Shown one piece after another: positions 6,329 through 6,411 of a stretch of DNA of 6,411 nucleotides. The stretch lies in assembly GCA_946887155.1 (NCBI GenBank), contig CAMPKM010000180.1, positions 1 through 6,411 of the forward strand, in the 5' to 3' direction. A program made the position numbers and the translations under genes. The notes beneath the pieces are model-generated. The model was given only the letters and a program-made list of their open reading frames with translations. It was not told the DNA's origin and ran no database searches. This DNA is from an uncultured Gemmatimonadota bacterium (GTDB taxonomy: Bacteria > Gemmatimonadota > Gemmatimonadetes > Gemmatimonadales > Gemmatimonadaceae). Position 1 is the stretch's first letter; each line of letters opens with the position of its first letter.

Positions 6329-6344
6329 GCGGTGATCTCACCGC
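6329..6344. promoter_or_regulatory. Inverted repeat GCGGTGA-TC-TCACCGC upstream of the reductase gene
   Basis: This perfect seven-base inverted repeat with a two-base spacer lies 88-103 bases upstream of the reductase start, in otherwise gene-free sequence. It has operator-like symmetry. There is no T-run on either side, so it is not a normal intrinsic terminator. Its use by a regulator of the reductase-exonuclease pair is inference. Confidence 0.35.
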
Positions 6345-6358
6345 TCTCCCCACAGTTC

Positions 6359-6408
6359 GGGGTCAGACCCGGGGGCCGACCCCCGGGGTGACCCCCGGTC
6401 AGTCCCCC
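6359..6408. repeat. Cluster of four G-run/C-run near-palindromic units
   Basis: Four units of 12-14 bases follow one another without gaps: GGGGTCAGACCC (6359-6370), GGGGGCCGACCCCC (6371-6384), GGGGTGACCCCC (6385-6396) and GGTCAGTCCCCC (6397-6408). Each starts with a G-run and ends with a C-run. Within them CCCGGGGG (6368-6375) and CCCCCGGG (6380-6387) form a perfect eight-pair hairpin around CCGA. GGTCAG(A/T)CCC recurs exactly 36 bases apart. No T-run follows, so it is not a standard terminator. From memory, GGGGTCAGACCCC-like palindromes recur between genes in several GC-rich phyla, so this is probably an intergenic repeat element. It may continue beyond the right edge. Confidence 0.6.
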
Positions 6409-6411
6409 AAC

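Noticed and set aside
6256..6411. Forward open frame leaving the right edge, beginning MRLGARRAWHMTLPLAILWL, which resembles a signal peptide.
   Set aside because: It has no ribosome binding site, and its C-terminal part is only the translation of the G/C palindromic repeat. It cannot be judged without sequence to the right.

Overview
The window is GC-rich, densely coding bacterial DNA. The best taxonomic clue is a complete ADOP-type duplicated permease (806 residues). This family is expanded mainly in Acidobacteriota and, as I recall, Gemmatimonadota, so a soil or sediment member of one of these phyla, or a relative, is likely. That placement is inference. I see no tRNA, rRNA, transposase, CRISPR array or phage gene.

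Left part (1-1055): a forward gene for a six-helix membrane protein with a potassium-channel-like pore loop (37-696) converges, across 17 bases, on a small reverse-strand gene (714-1055) for a proline-rich protein with two membrane segments. A perfect 10-base inverted repeat (GCGTTAGGCA / TGCCTAACGC) encloses the small gene, and the gene itself contains an 18-base perfect palindrome.

Middle (1056-3753): a 268-base divergent intergenic region carries a plausible sigma-70-type promoter and two adjacent inverted repeats just before the permease gene. The permease (1324-3744) starts at GTG with a good ribosome binding site. It has the two-fold MacB_PCD/FtsX layout of the ADOP family, with no ATPase and no PadR-type regulator visible nearby. 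It converges on the next gene with a gap of only nine bases.

Right part (3754-6241, all reverse strand): reading in the direction of transcription, a RibD C-terminal/dihydrofolate-reductase-like protein (6241-5675) overlaps exonuclease III (5678-4923) through an ATGA junction, so these two are probably translationally coupled. After an 80-base gap comes an exported DUF2891 protein of unknown function (4842-3754). Upstream of this group, 6242-6411 holds an operator-like inverted repeat and, at the extreme right edge, a 50-base run of four G-run/C-run near-palindromes that looks like an intergenic repeat element.

The genes do not form one obvious pathway. The points most worth following are the altered selectivity filter (SVGLSD in place of TVGYGD) of the channel-like protein, the conserved His/Trp/Asp-rich DUF2891 protein, and the palindromic repeat cluster at 6359-6408. 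I found no convincing new multi-gene system.
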